Of a stretch of 64,000 nucleotides of DNA, positions 1 to 8,791 are shown one piece after another. Where the stretch lies: NCBI GenBank assembly GCA_017561085.1, contig JAFZDQ010000049.1:1-64000 (forward strand), written 5' to 3'. Source of the DNA: Lachnospiraceae bacterium (GTDB taxonomy: Bacteria > Bacillota > Clostridia > Lachnospirales > Lachnospiraceae). The notes under the pieces are model-generated. The model searched no databases, was not told the origin of the DNA, and saw only the letters and a program-made list of their open reading frames with translations. A program made the translations under genes and the position numbers. Every line of letters begins with the position of its first letter. Positions within the stretch are counted from its first letter, which is position 1.

Positions 1-533
1 AGGGAAACAAGTTTTGTACCAATTGCGGTCAAAAGTTACCTGAACCCATGGTGCCCGCATATGAAGCTGTAGAAGCCGCAATTTTGGAAGAAACAGCTGA
101 AAATGTATTTGGTGAACCTGTGTACGAAGAACCCGTAAATGAAAGTGCGGCTTCCGGTGAAGAACTTGAAATTAATTATGGTGAACCTATGGAAGAAACA
201 GCGCCTCAAGTACAACCTGCTGCACCTGTTTATTATTCATCAGGGGCATCCGAAACACCGGCAAGCAGCGGTCAAAGCACCGGATTTGCTATTGCATCCA
301 TGATTTGCGGTATTTTATCCATTTTATGCTGTTGTACCGGATGGTTTGGATTAATTCTTTCCATCGTTGCAATCGTATTTGGCGTTCTTACCATCAAAAA
401 TGAATATGGCGGAAAAGGAATGGCTATGGCCGGTATTATTACAGGCGGCATCGGTGTGTTGATGTTTGTTCTCATTTTGGTGGTTGGATTTTCCAGCGGT
501 GAATTAACCTCAATGATTGAAGATTTGATGTAA
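1..533 (+). CDS. Zinc-ribbon DUF4190-type membrane protein (5' partial)
   Basis: The gene enters from the left edge; the reading frame is open from base 3 and runs upstream of the first visible ATG (base 48), so that ATG is probably internal. The first visible residues contain a CxxCG knuckle (CTNCG), the second half of a zinc ribbon. An acidic, Pro/Glu-rich linker of about 70 residues follows, then about three membrane segments with the Gly-rich pattern of DUF4190 (GKGMAMAGIITGGIG). The architecture, zinc ribbon on a cytosolic tail joined to a small membrane domain, is common in Clostridia, but the function is unknown. It overlaps the next gene by one base (TAATG), which suggests translational coupling. 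Confidence 0.75.
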   Translation, partial: GNKFCTNCGQKLPEPMVPAYEAVEAAILEETAENVFGEPVYEEPVNESAASGEELEINYGEPMEETAPQVQPAAPVYYSSGASETPASSGQSTGFAIASMICGILSILCCCTGWFGLILSIVAIVFGVLTIKNEYGGKGMAMAGIITGGIGVLMFVLILVVGFSSGELTSMIEDLM

Positions 534-946
534 TGAAGAAAATGAAATACATCCGTATGGATACTGTATTTTTTTGCATGGGATGGGTAGTGTTGTTACC
601 GTCTGTTCTCATAGGCTTTTGGTTTGCGGCAAGCGGTTATCAACAAATTGGTGACTTGTTTGCATGTAGATTTATGGAAATATGCAAGTTTCCCTGCCCC
701 GGATGCGGAGGGACGAGAGCAGTGTACTATTTATTTAGCGGCGACTTTAGGAAAAGTTTCCTTTATCATCCCTGTGTAATAATTGGTTTACTTGAATATT
801 TATGTTTTATGATTACCTATGTTTTTCGTAACTATTTAAGTAAAAAAACTCTTGTAAAAGAGGTTCGGATTTCGTATTATATGTATATATTTATTGGGGT
901 TATTTTGCTCCAATGGATTTTAAAATTAATTTATTACTTTAACTAA
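533..946 (+). CDS. DUF2752 family membrane protein
   Basis: A 137-residue protein with three predicted membrane segments. It carries the DUF2752 signature CPGCGGTRA around residues 53-61, followed by a short loop and the typical YHPCVI segment. Biochemical function of the family is unknown; the Cys pair could bind metal, but this is inference. The start overlaps the stop of the preceding zinc-ribbon gene, and the next membrane gene begins 14 bases downstream behind a good ribosome binding site, so the three form a likely operon of small membrane proteins. Confidence 0.8.
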   Translation: MKKMKYIRMDTVFFCMGWVVLLPSVLIGFWFAASGYQQIGDLFACRFMEICKFPCPGCGGTRAVYYLFSGDFRKSFLYHPCVIIGLLEYLCFMITYVFRNYLSKKTLVKEVRISYYMYIFIGVILLQWILKLIYYFN

Positions 947-960
947 AGCAGGAGGTCATA

Positions 961-1227
961 ATGGACAAGAGAACAACTGATATCGTAGCATATCTTACTT
1001 GGATCGGTTTCTTAATCGCCATTCTTTCAGGAGATAAGGAGGCATCCAAATTCCACTTAAATCAGGCACTGGTAATTATGTTATTCGGATTACTTTCAAT
1101 CATTCCCTGTGTTGGCTATGTTTGGGGTATTGTAGTACTTGTATTTTGGGTAATGGGTCTTATTTCCGCAATTAACGGCGAAGAAAAAGAAGTTCCCGTA
1201 ATCGGTAAGATTAAGCTTATTAAATAA
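961..1227 (+). CDS. Small DUF4870-like membrane protein
   Basis: An 88-residue hydrophobic protein with about three membrane helices and the motif KFHLNQAL, typical of the DUF4870/Tic20-like group of small membrane proteins (KFHxxQAL in most members). It is preceded by GGAGG seven bases before the ATG and followed by a strong terminator. Function is unknown. It completes the operon with the DUF4190 and DUF2752 genes. Confidence 0.75.
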   Translation: MDKRTTDIVAYLTWIGFLIAILSGDKEASKFHLNQALVIMLFGLLSIIPCVGYVWGIVVLVFWVMGLISAINGEEKEVPVIGKIKLIK

Positions 1228-1243
1228 TTGAAATGATTTACAT

Positions 1244-1274
1244 AAAAAAACTCCTCAGTGATGAGGAGTTTTTT
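1244..1274. terminator. Bidirectional rho-independent terminator
   Basis: CTCCTCA (1251-1257) pairs with TGAGGAG (1262-1268) around a four-base loop. The stem is flanked by seven A on the left and six T on the right, so it can stop both the DUF4870-like gene (plus) and the convergent lipoprotein gene (minus). Confidence 0.9.
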
Positions 1275-1287
1275 ATTTTGTGATGAT

Positions 1288-1764
1288 TTATTCTTCATCA
1301 TATACATAAATATCTTCGGGAATTTCTCCGTGCAAAATAGAAATGATATACTGTATCCGTAAGTTAGCCCGGTCATAGTTTTCTTTTGCTGCGGCTGCAA
1401 TATTCTCATTGTATGAATCCCCTTCAAAAGCCTGATGATAACACATGACAGCCTCAGTCATATAAGTACTTGCTTCATCTGCTAATTGTTCCACACCATG
1501 GAAATTGTCCGGCACATCCAAAGAAGCCATTTGCGTAAAAGAAGTTTCCAAAGAATCCAAAAGATAGAGAAGGTCTTTTACGGCAGTATCGGCATTTGGG
1601 TCTATGGAATTGATGGCACTGTCAAATACTTTAATATTTTCAAAAAACTGATTCATGTTTGCTTTATAAGTATCTAACGCAGGATCTGTTTTACATCCAC
1701 TCAAAAAAAGTGAGCAGGATAGCAGTATAAAAAGAACAACTTTATAACATAATTTTTGTTTCAT
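1288..1764 (-). CDS. Putative lipoprotein, unknown function
   Basis: 158 residues. The ATG at 1764 has GGAG eight bases upstream, and translation from it gives a signal peptide with a lipobox (LSGC, lipidated Cys24). A longer frame to 1839 exists but adds an unlikely N-terminus. The mature part is helical and acidic, with no motif I recognise; its spacing of helices resembles small periplasmic-type helical bundle proteins. It is transcribed divergently from metH and convergently with the DUF4870-like gene. Confidence 0.75.
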   Translation of the reverse strand: MKQKLCYKVVLFILLSCSLFLSGCKTDPALDTYKANMNQFFENIKVFDSAINSIDPNADTAVKDLLYLLDSLETSFTQMASLDVPDNFHGVEQLADEASTYMTEAVMCYHQAFEGDSYNENIAAAAKENYDRANLRIQYIISILHGEIPEDIYVYDEE

Positions 1765-1879
1765 AAAAGTCTCCAAGTTTTTAGAATTTGCTTCATATAA
1801 ACTAACTATTAAGTTACCATAATAAGCATGGAAAAGCAAGGAAACCGAAAGAAAATAGAGAAAGATTATAATAGTTCAA

Positions 1880-1908
1880 TTGTAGTTTTAGTCGTTATGT
1901 GATATTAT
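1880..1908 (+). promoter_or_regulatory. Probable metH promoter
   Basis: TTGTAG (1880-1885), 17-base spacer, TATTAT (1903-1908), 41 bases before the metH start. The -10 is close to consensus and the -35 is weaker. I found no SAM or cobalamin riboswitch pattern in the roughly 110 bases between this region and the lipoprotein gene. Confidence 0.55.
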
Positions 1909-1949
1909 ATTACATAATGTCATCATGTATGATATCATGGAGAAATTAT

Positions 1950-4436
1950 ATGAATCATTTGGAATTTCAAAAATTAGCAAACAGCAGAATTCTTTTTTTG
2001 GATGGAGCAACCGGCTCTAACCTCATGAAGAGAGGTATGCCCGCCGGTGTATGTCCCGAAAAATGGATTTTAGAACATAAAGAAATCTTTGTCGGTCTTC
2101 AAAAAGAATATGTCGAAGCAGGCAGCGATATTATTTATGCACCTACTTTTACCGCCAATCGGATTAAACTTGCTGAATACGGTCTTGAGGATAAAATTGA
2201 AAGTATTAACAGGGAACTTGTGGCACTTTCCAAACAGGCTGCCGGAGAGAAGGCTTATGTGGCTGCTGATCTTACCATGACCGGTAAGCAGCTTTCTCCT
2301 ATGGGAACTTTGGATTTTGAAGAATTAGTTGAGGTATATAAAGAACAAATTAAAATCACTGTAGATGCCGGCGTGGATCTCATTGTAGTTGAAACAATGA
2401 TGAGCCTTCAGGAAACCAGAGCTGCCTTAATAGCGGCGAAGGAAGTATGTAACCTGCCGGTATTAGTTACCCTTACTTTTGAACCGGGCGGTAAGACTTT
2501 GTTCGGAACCGATGCGGTTACAGCGGCTGTTACCCTTGAAAAACTTGGTGCGGCAGCAATTGGTGCCAATTGTTCTACGGGACCTGACCTTATGGCAGAA
2601 ATTATCAGGGATATGGCAGAAGTGGTAACCATCCCGGTAATTGCCAAGCCCAATGCCGGTTTGCCCCAGTTAAATGATAAAAATGAAACGATTTATGATA
2701 TGGATGAAGCTGATTTTGCCGAAGGTATGAAGCTTTTGATTGAAAGCGGCGCTTCTATCATCGGCGGATGTTGCGGCACAAGCCCTTCTTATATTCAGGC
2801 AATTTATGAAGCATTTTTTGCTGAAGGCGCAAACTATCGTGCGAAGCAGTTAAAGGAATTGGCGGACAGAAAGCCTGTCAGATACCTTTCATCAGAGCGT
2901 AAAACGGTTTCCTTCCACGAAAACAGCCGTTTTATGATTGTAGGAGAGCGGATTAATCCTACCGGTAAAAAGAAATTACAGGCAGAACTTTCCGAAGGTA
3001 ATACTGACATGGTACTTAACTTTGCTTCGGAACAGGAAGAATGCGGAGCCAAGCTTTTAGACATTAATGTGGGAATGAGCGGCATTGATGAAAAAGAGAC
3101 CATGTTAAAAGTGCTTGAAGAAGTCACCTTGGCATCTTCATTACCTCTTGCCATTGACACCAGTCATATCGATGTGATGGAGGCTGCCTTAAGAAGATAT
3201 CCCGGCAGGGCGCTTATTAATTCCATATCTGCCGAAAAGGAAAAAATAACCAAGCTTTTGCCTTTAGCGAAGAAATATGGTGCCATGTTCATCCTTTTAC
3301 CTTTATCGGACAAAGGATTACCGGCATCCTTAGAAGAAAAGATAGAATTAATTCATTTGATTGCTGATGAAGCTTTCAAACTCGGATTAACCAAAGAAGA
3401 TATTATTGTAGACGGACTGGTCGCCACGGTTGGTGCGAATCCGGCCGCAGCACTGGAAGTACTGGAAACCATCCGCTATTGTAAGGCAAACGGCTTTGCA
3501 ACCATTTGCGGATTATCCAATATATCCTTCGGATTACCGGAGCGAAGCGCCATAAATGCAACCTTTTTAACCATGGCCATCAAAGAAGGACTTACCATGG
3601 CAATTGCCAATCCATCCCAGGATTTATTGGTGAATACGGCATTTGCAGCTGATTTACTTTTAAATAAAGAAGAGGCAAGTATTTCCTACATTGAAAGAAT
3701 TGCAGCTTATCAGGAAAAAGCGGCAAGTAGTGCGTCTGCCACAGCGGTGAAAGCCGACCTGGTAAAATCCGGGACCAAACAGGTTCCTAAAGTTGAACTG
3801 ACAGATAAAGGTGTAATTTATACCGATGTTTTAAAGGGAAATAAAAAGCAGATTGTCGTCCATACGAAAGAAGCCTTAACAAGCGGTGTGACGGCGGAAG
3901 ACATTTTAAATAATATGTTGCTTCCGGCTATTACGGATGTGGGTGAATTGTTTGACAAAGGACGCTATTTCCTTCCCCAACTGATTGCCGGTGCAGAAGC
4001 CATGAAACTGGCAGTAGAAGAGATTGAACCTTTGTTACAGAAGGGAACGGAACAGAAGGATATGCCGCTGATTCTTATGGCCACAGTTGCAGGAGACATT
4101 CATGATATCGGCAAGAACCTTGTGGTCATGATGCTGAAAAATCATGGATTCCGAGTCATTGACCTGGGCAAGGATGTGCCTTGTGAAGAAATCCTTTTAA
4201 AAGCCAAGGAATATAATGCTTCCCTGATAGGTCTTTCCGCACTGATGACGACTACCATGATGGAAATGAAACAGGTTACTGCTAAGTTAAGAGAGCAGCT
4301 TCCCGAGATTAAAGTAATGATTGGCGGTGCCGTCATTACCGAAGACTATCAAAAGGAAATCGGTGCCCATGGTTATGCAAAGGATGCACAGGAAGCGGTA
4401 AAAACAGCCAAAAAGTTACTTGCTGTAACAGATTAA
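1950..4436 (+). CDS. metH: Short cobalamin-dependent methionine synthase
   Basis: 828 residues; start set at the ATG at 1950, seven bases after GGAG. Domains in order: homocysteine methyltransferase (about 1-290; zinc ligands C208, C274, C275 in NCSTG and GGCCGTSP), pterin/methyltetrahydrofolate-binding barrel (about 320-570), B12 cap (about 600-690) and B12-binding Rossmann domain (about 700-828) with the DxHxxG motif at D716/H718/G721. It transfers methyl from methyl-tetrahydrofolate through cobalamin to homocysteine. The C-terminal SAM-dependent reactivation domain of E. coli-type MetH (about 1,200 residues) is absent, a form known in anaerobes that must rely on a separate reactivation partner. 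Confidence 0.93.
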   Translation: MNHLEFQKLANSRILFLDGATGSNLMKRGMPAGVCPEKWILEHKEIFVGLQKEYVEAGSDIIYAPTFTANRIKLAEYGLEDKIESINRELVALSKQAAGEKAYVAADLTMTGKQLSPMGTLDFEELVEVYKEQIKITVDAGVDLIVVETMMSLQETRAALIAAKEVCNLPVLVTLTFEPGGKTLFGTDAVTAAVTLEKLGAAAIGANCSTGPDLMAEIIRDMAEVVTIPVIAKPNAGLPQLNDKNETIYDMDEADFAEGMKLLIESGASIIGGCCGTSPSYIQAIYEAFFAEGANYRAKQLKELADRKPVRYLSSERKTVSFHENSRFMIVGERINPTGKKKLQAELSEGNTDMVLNFASEQEECGAKLLDINVGMSGIDEKETMLKVLEEVTLASSLPLAIDTSHIDVMEAALRRYPGRALINSISAEKEKITKLLPLAKKYGAMFILLPLSDKGLPASLEEKIELIHLIADEAFKLGLTKEDIIVDGLVATVGANPAAALEVLETIRYCKANGFATICGLSNISFGLPERSAINATFLTMAIKEGLTMAIANPSQDLLVNTAFAADLLLNKEEASISYIERIAAYQEKAASSASATAVKADLVKSGTKQVPKVELTDKGVIYTDVLKGNKKQIVVHTKEALTSGVTAEDILNNMLLPAITDVGELFDKGRYFLPQLIAGAEAMKLAVEEIEPLLQKGTEQKDMPLILMATVAGDIHDIGKNLVVMMLKNHGFRVIDLGKDVPCEEILLKAKEYNASLIGLSALMTTTMMEMKQVTAKLREQLPEIKVMIGGAVITEDYQKEIGAHGYAKDAQEAVKTAKKLLAVTD

Positions 4437-4448
4437 CGGAGGATAAGT

Positions 4449-4883
4449 ATGATTAATGCAGAAGATAAAGAATTATTGGAACGTGCAATGATGGAACAAT
4501 TGCTAAAGAATTCCAAGAAACAATTATTTTATACCAGAATCACCACATTATTTGCGGCCATTCTTGCCATTTCGGTCATTGTCTGCATGGTTATGGTAGT
4601 GCCTAAACTGCTTGATACGGTTTCAAATGTAAATACAGCTGTGGAACAGGCTACAAAAACCATTGAGCTGGCAGATGTGGCAATTGAAAGTGTAACGGAA
4701 ATGAGTGAATCCATTACGGAAATGGGCAATAATATGGATACGTTTATTACGGATAACTCCAAATCCGTTGAAGATGTCATGAAAAAAATCGAACAGATTG
4801 ATTTCGAAGGTCTTAATACTGCAATTAATGACCTTGGGGCTGCAGTAGAGCCGTTTGCCAAATTCTTCGGTAAATTCAAATAA
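4449..4883 (+). CDS. Membrane-anchored coiled-coil protein, unknown
   Basis: 144 residues: a charged cytosolic N-terminus, one strong membrane helix (about residues 29-53), then a long low-hydrophobicity helix with heptad-like Ile/Val/Met spacing (TIELADVAIESVTEMSESIT) that resembles the HAMP/methyl-accepting coiled-coil style without their signaling tip. GGAGG precedes the ATG by seven bases. It lies 12 bases after metH and 23 before ilvB, so it is probably cotranscribed. No family is recognised. Confidence 0.7.
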   Translation: MINAEDKELLERAMMEQLLKNSKKQLFYTRITTLFAAILAISVIVCMVMVVPKLLDTVSNVNTAVEQATKTIELADVAIESVTEMSESITEMGNNMDTFITDNSKSVEDVMKKIEQIDFEGLNTAINDLGAAVEPFAKFFGKFK

Positions 4884-4906
4884 ATACAGAAAGGTATGGA
4901 TAATAT

Positions 4907-6520
4907 ATGTTAGGAGCAGATGCGATTATTAAATGTTTGGAAGCAGAAGGCGTAGAGTATGTATTCGGTTATCCCGGTGTTGCAATATGTCCTTTTTATA
5001 ACAGCATTTTAGAGTCAGATATTAAAACAATTTTAATCAGAACAGAACAGAACGCAGCGCACGCAGCAAGCGGACTTGCCCGTGTAAGCGGAAAGGTTGG
5101 TGTTTGTGCCGTAACCTCAGGCCCCGGAGCAACCAATGTGATTACCGGTATTGCCACAGCCTTTGCGGACAGTATTCCCCTTGTTTGTATCACCGGTCAG
5201 GTAAATTCCAAATTACTTGGCAGTGACGTTTTCCAGGAGGCTGATATCACAGGTGCGGTGGAATCCTTTGTAAAATACAGCTATCTGGTTAAAAATGTAA
5301 ATGATATTCCCCAGATTTTTAAAGAAGCTTTTCATATTGCCAATTCCGGCAGAAAAGGTCCCGTTTTGATTGATGTACCGATTGATATCCAGAATGCGGA
5401 GCTGAAGAAATTCGTTTATCCCGAAACGGTTAATATGCGTACCTATAAACCTACGGTACGCGGTAATATGGCGCAGATTAAGAAAGTAGTTGCCGAACTT
5501 GATAAGGCGAAAAAGCCCATTATCTGTGCCGGCGGCGGCGTTCTTTTATCGGATGCGGCAGATGCCCTTAGAGAATTTTCCGAAAAGCATAAAATTCCTG
5601 TTGTATCAACCATGATGGGAATCAGTGCGATGCCTACCAGACATCCCATGTATTTCGGTATGGTAGGAAACAACGGAAAACCTTATGCGAACCGTGCCAT
5701 GAACGAATCTGACCTGTTAATTATGGTAGGTGCCAGAGTGGCAGACAGAGCAGTAAGCCAGCCAGGACTTATCACGGAAAATAAAGTCCTTGTACATATT
5801 GACGTAGACCCTGCGGAAATCGGTAAAAACGTAGGACCTACCATTCCTCTTGTTGGGGATGCAAAGCACGTGTTTGAAGACTTAACGGCACAAGAAATGG
5901 TTTGTGACCATGAAGAATGGCTGGAAACTCTTGCAGGCTACCGTGAAAATATGGAACCTAAAAGAAATCCCAACCCTAACTATGTAGATCCGGCTGCCTT
6001 TATTACCATGCTTTCCGATGCAATGGAAGAGGATGCGGTTTATGTAGCGGACGTAGGACAGAACCAGATTTGGTCTTGTGCTTACCATGTGGTTAAAAGC
6101 GGCCGTTTCTTAACCTCCGGCGGTATGGGAACCATGGGATATTCCATTCCTGCGGCAATGGGCGTAAAATTAGCTGATAAGAAGAAGCAGGTCGTTGCAG
6201 TTTGCGGTGACGGTTCCTTCCAGATGTCCATGATGGAACTTGCTACCATGAACCAGCATGATATTCCCGTGAAAATCATCGTACTGAAGAATAATTATCT
6301 TGGTATGGTACGCCAGTATCAGCACTTTACCTATAAAGACAACTATTCCGTAGTTGATTTATCAGGAAGTCCTGACCTTGAAAAGTTAGCATCTGCTTAT
6401 CAGATGGATTTTATGAGATTAAACAATATGAATGGGGCAAAGGAAGCCATCGAGGCATTTCTTGCAGAAGATAAATCCATGATTATGGAATGTATCATTG
6501 ACCCCATGGATTTAGTATAA
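4907..6520 (+). CDS. ilvB: Acetolactate synthase large subunit
   Basis: 537 residues, slightly shorter than the usual 550-590. The three thiamine-diphosphate enzyme domains are present: PYR domain with the catalytic Glu in RTEQNAAH (about residue 47), a central FAD/transhydrogenase-like domain, and the PP domain with the GDGSF...KNN metal/TPP motif (about 437-464). It condenses two pyruvates, or pyruvate with 2-oxobutyrate, in the first common step of valine, leucine and isoleucine synthesis. The regulatory subunit gene follows 17 bases downstream. No T-box leader is seen upstream. Confidence 0.93.
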   Translation: MLGADAIIKCLEAEGVEYVFGYPGVAICPFYNSILESDIKTILIRTEQNAAHAASGLARVSGKVGVCAVTSGPGATNVITGIATAFADSIPLVCITGQVNSKLLGSDVFQEADITGAVESFVKYSYLVKNVNDIPQIFKEAFHIANSGRKGPVLIDVPIDIQNAELKKFVYPETVNMRTYKPTVRGNMAQIKKVVAELDKAKKPIICAGGGVLLSDAADALREFSEKHKIPVVSTMMGISAMPTRHPMYFGMVGNNGKPYANRAMNESDLLIMVGARVADRAVSQPGLITENKVLVHIDVDPAEIGKNVGPTIPLVGDAKHVFEDLTAQEMVCDHEEWLETLAGYRENMEPKRNPNPNYVDPAAFITMLSDAMEEDAVYVADVGQNQIWSCAYHVVKSGRFLTSGGMGTMGYSIPAAMGVKLADKKKQVVAVCGDGSFQMSMMELATMNQHDIPVKIIVLKNNYLGMVRQYQHFTYKDNYSVVDLSGSPDLEKLASAYQMDFMRLNNMNGAKEAIEAFLAEDKSMIMECIIDPMDLV

Positions 6521-6537
6521 GAAAGGAGTAAGTTCAA

Positions 6538-7023
6538 ATGAAAAAGATTTATTCCGTTTTAGTTGAAAACCGTTCCGGTGTACTTTTTAAAGTAGCCGGT
6601 CTGTTCTCCAGAAGATGCTTTAATATTGATTCCTTAGCGGTTGGTGAAACTGACGACAAGAACATTTCACGAATGACTATTGTCAGCAGCGGCGATAAAC
6701 AGACCATGGAACAGATTGAAAAACAGTTGAATAAGAAACTGGATGTTATCAAAGTTAAAACCTTTGATGCAAGCAGCAGTATCAGCCGCGAACTGATGCT
6801 GATGAAAGTAAAATATACCAAAACAAACCGCCGTGATATTATGGAAATCTGCGAAATCATGAATGCAGAAATCGTTGATATGTCCAAAAATATGATGTTA
6901 ATCCAAATGTGTGATTTACCTGAGAGATGTGAACTTTTAATAGACATGTTTGCACAAATCAGTATCGTAGAAGTGGCACGTACCGGTACCTTGGCACTCC
7001 AGAAGTGTAAAGAAACCGAATAA
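6538..7023 (+). CDS. ilvN: Acetolactate synthase small subunit, copy 1
   Basis: 161 residues with an N-terminal ACT domain (SVLVENRSGVLFKVAGLFSR) and the C-terminal ALS_ss domain ending in VEVARTGTLAL. It binds branched-chain amino acids and controls the catalytic subunit. GAAAGGAG precedes the ATG. It is the direct partner of ilvB. A second, diverged ilvN lies immediately downstream (7142-7639). Confidence 0.92.
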   Translation: MKKIYSVLVENRSGVLFKVAGLFSRRCFNIDSLAVGETDDKNISRMTIVSSGDKQTMEQIEKQLNKKLDVIKVKTFDASSSISRELMLMKVKYTKTNRRDIMEICEIMNAEIVDMSKNMMLIQMCDLPERCELLIDMFAQISIVEVARTGTLALQKCKETE

Positions 7024-7083
7024 TTCCTTTGTTTATGGCTGATATGTTAAAATAAATCAATAAAATTGGATAAAATGGTACAG

Positions 7084-7112
7084 TTGACTTTTGTACTGCA
7101 TATTGTTAAAAT
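7084..7112 (+). promoter_or_regulatory. Promoter of the second ilvN-ilvC unit
   Basis: TTGACT (7084-7089), exactly 17 bases, TAAAAT (7107-7112). It sits in the 118-base gap after the first ilvN and 30 bases before the second ilvN start. This suggests that ilvN2-ilvC can be transcribed separately from ilvB-ilvN1. Confidence 0.7.
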
Positions 7113-7141
7113 TATTTTTAAATGTTAAGGAGGATTCTGAA

Positions 7142-7639
7142 ATGCATAAAAAAGTATTTCAGCTTCTGGTTGACAATACCTCCGGTGTACTTTCCCGTAT
7201 TTCCGGATTGTTTTCCAGACGAGGTTATAATATTGAAAGTATTACGGCAGGCTTGACAGCGGATCCCCGTTTTACCAGAATTACCATCGTAGCATCCGGT
7301 GATGACGAAATTCTGGATCAGATTGAAAAACAGGTATCTAAGCTTGTAGATGTCCGTGATATTAAGATTTTGGAACCTGAAAACAGTGTATACAGAGAAC
7401 TTGCACTTGTTAAGGTACGCACGAACAGTGAGCAGCGCCAGGGCGTAATTTCCGTAGCGGATATTTTCCGTGCGAAGATTATCGACGTAGCTCCTGAATC
7501 TTTAATTGTAGAACTTACCGGTAATCAGGAAAAGATTGATGCGTTTATTAAATTACTGGAAGGCTATGAAATCTTAGAACTTGCAAGAACCGGTATTGCC
7601 GGCCTTGGAAGAGGTATTGAGAACGTTACCTATTTATAG
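7142..7639 (+). CDS. ilvN: Acetolactate synthase small subunit, copy 2
   Basis: 165 residues from the ATG at 7142, which has AAGGAGG at the right distance; an earlier in-frame start at 7091 lies within the promoter and lacks a ribosome binding site. The ACT domain (QLLVDNTSGVLSRISGLFSR) and ALS_ss domain (ELARTGIAGLGRG) are complete. It is clearly a paralogue of the first ilvN but diverged throughout, with a different C-terminal tail. It may give isoenzyme-specific or differential feedback control, or pair with an ALS catalytic subunit elsewhere. Confidence 0.9.
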   Translation: MHKKVFQLLVDNTSGVLSRISGLFSRRGYNIESITAGLTADPRFTRITIVASGDDEILDQIEKQVSKLVDVRDIKILEPENSVYRELALVKVRTNSEQRQGVISVADIFRAKIIDVAPESLIVELTGNQEKIDAFIKLLEGYEILELARTGIAGLGRGIENVTYL

Positions 7640-7681
7640 GTTTTGTTATAAAAATAATATTTATTTGGGTTTTCCCCGTAG

Positions 7682-8716
<1,035 letters not shown>

Positions 8717-8740
8717 TCATATTTGTACCAATGAAAGAAA

Positions 8741-8770
8741 AGCCGGGGGAAATTTCATCCCCGGCTTTTT
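8741..8770 (+). terminator. Rho-independent terminator after ilvC
   Basis: AGCCGGGG (8741-8748) pairs with CCCCGGCT (8759-8766), followed by a run of T to 8770. It separates ilvC from the next gene, whose start is only 22 bases further on. Confidence 0.92.
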
Positions 8771-8791
8771 ATGGAAATATGCGGGGGAACT

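Noticed and set aside
1116..1427. Minus-strand frame spanning the terminator at 1.25 kb
   Set aside because: It overlaps two better genes on opposite strands and reads through a clear terminator.
1840..1949. Possible SAM or cobalamin riboswitch before metH
   Set aside because: The gap is about 110 bases and contains promoter elements but no kink-turn, S-box or B12-box patterns.
8771..8791. Earlier start codon for the CorA-like gene
   Set aside because: The ATG lies directly at the terminator T run and lacks a ribosome binding site, while the ATG at 8792 has GGGGGA.
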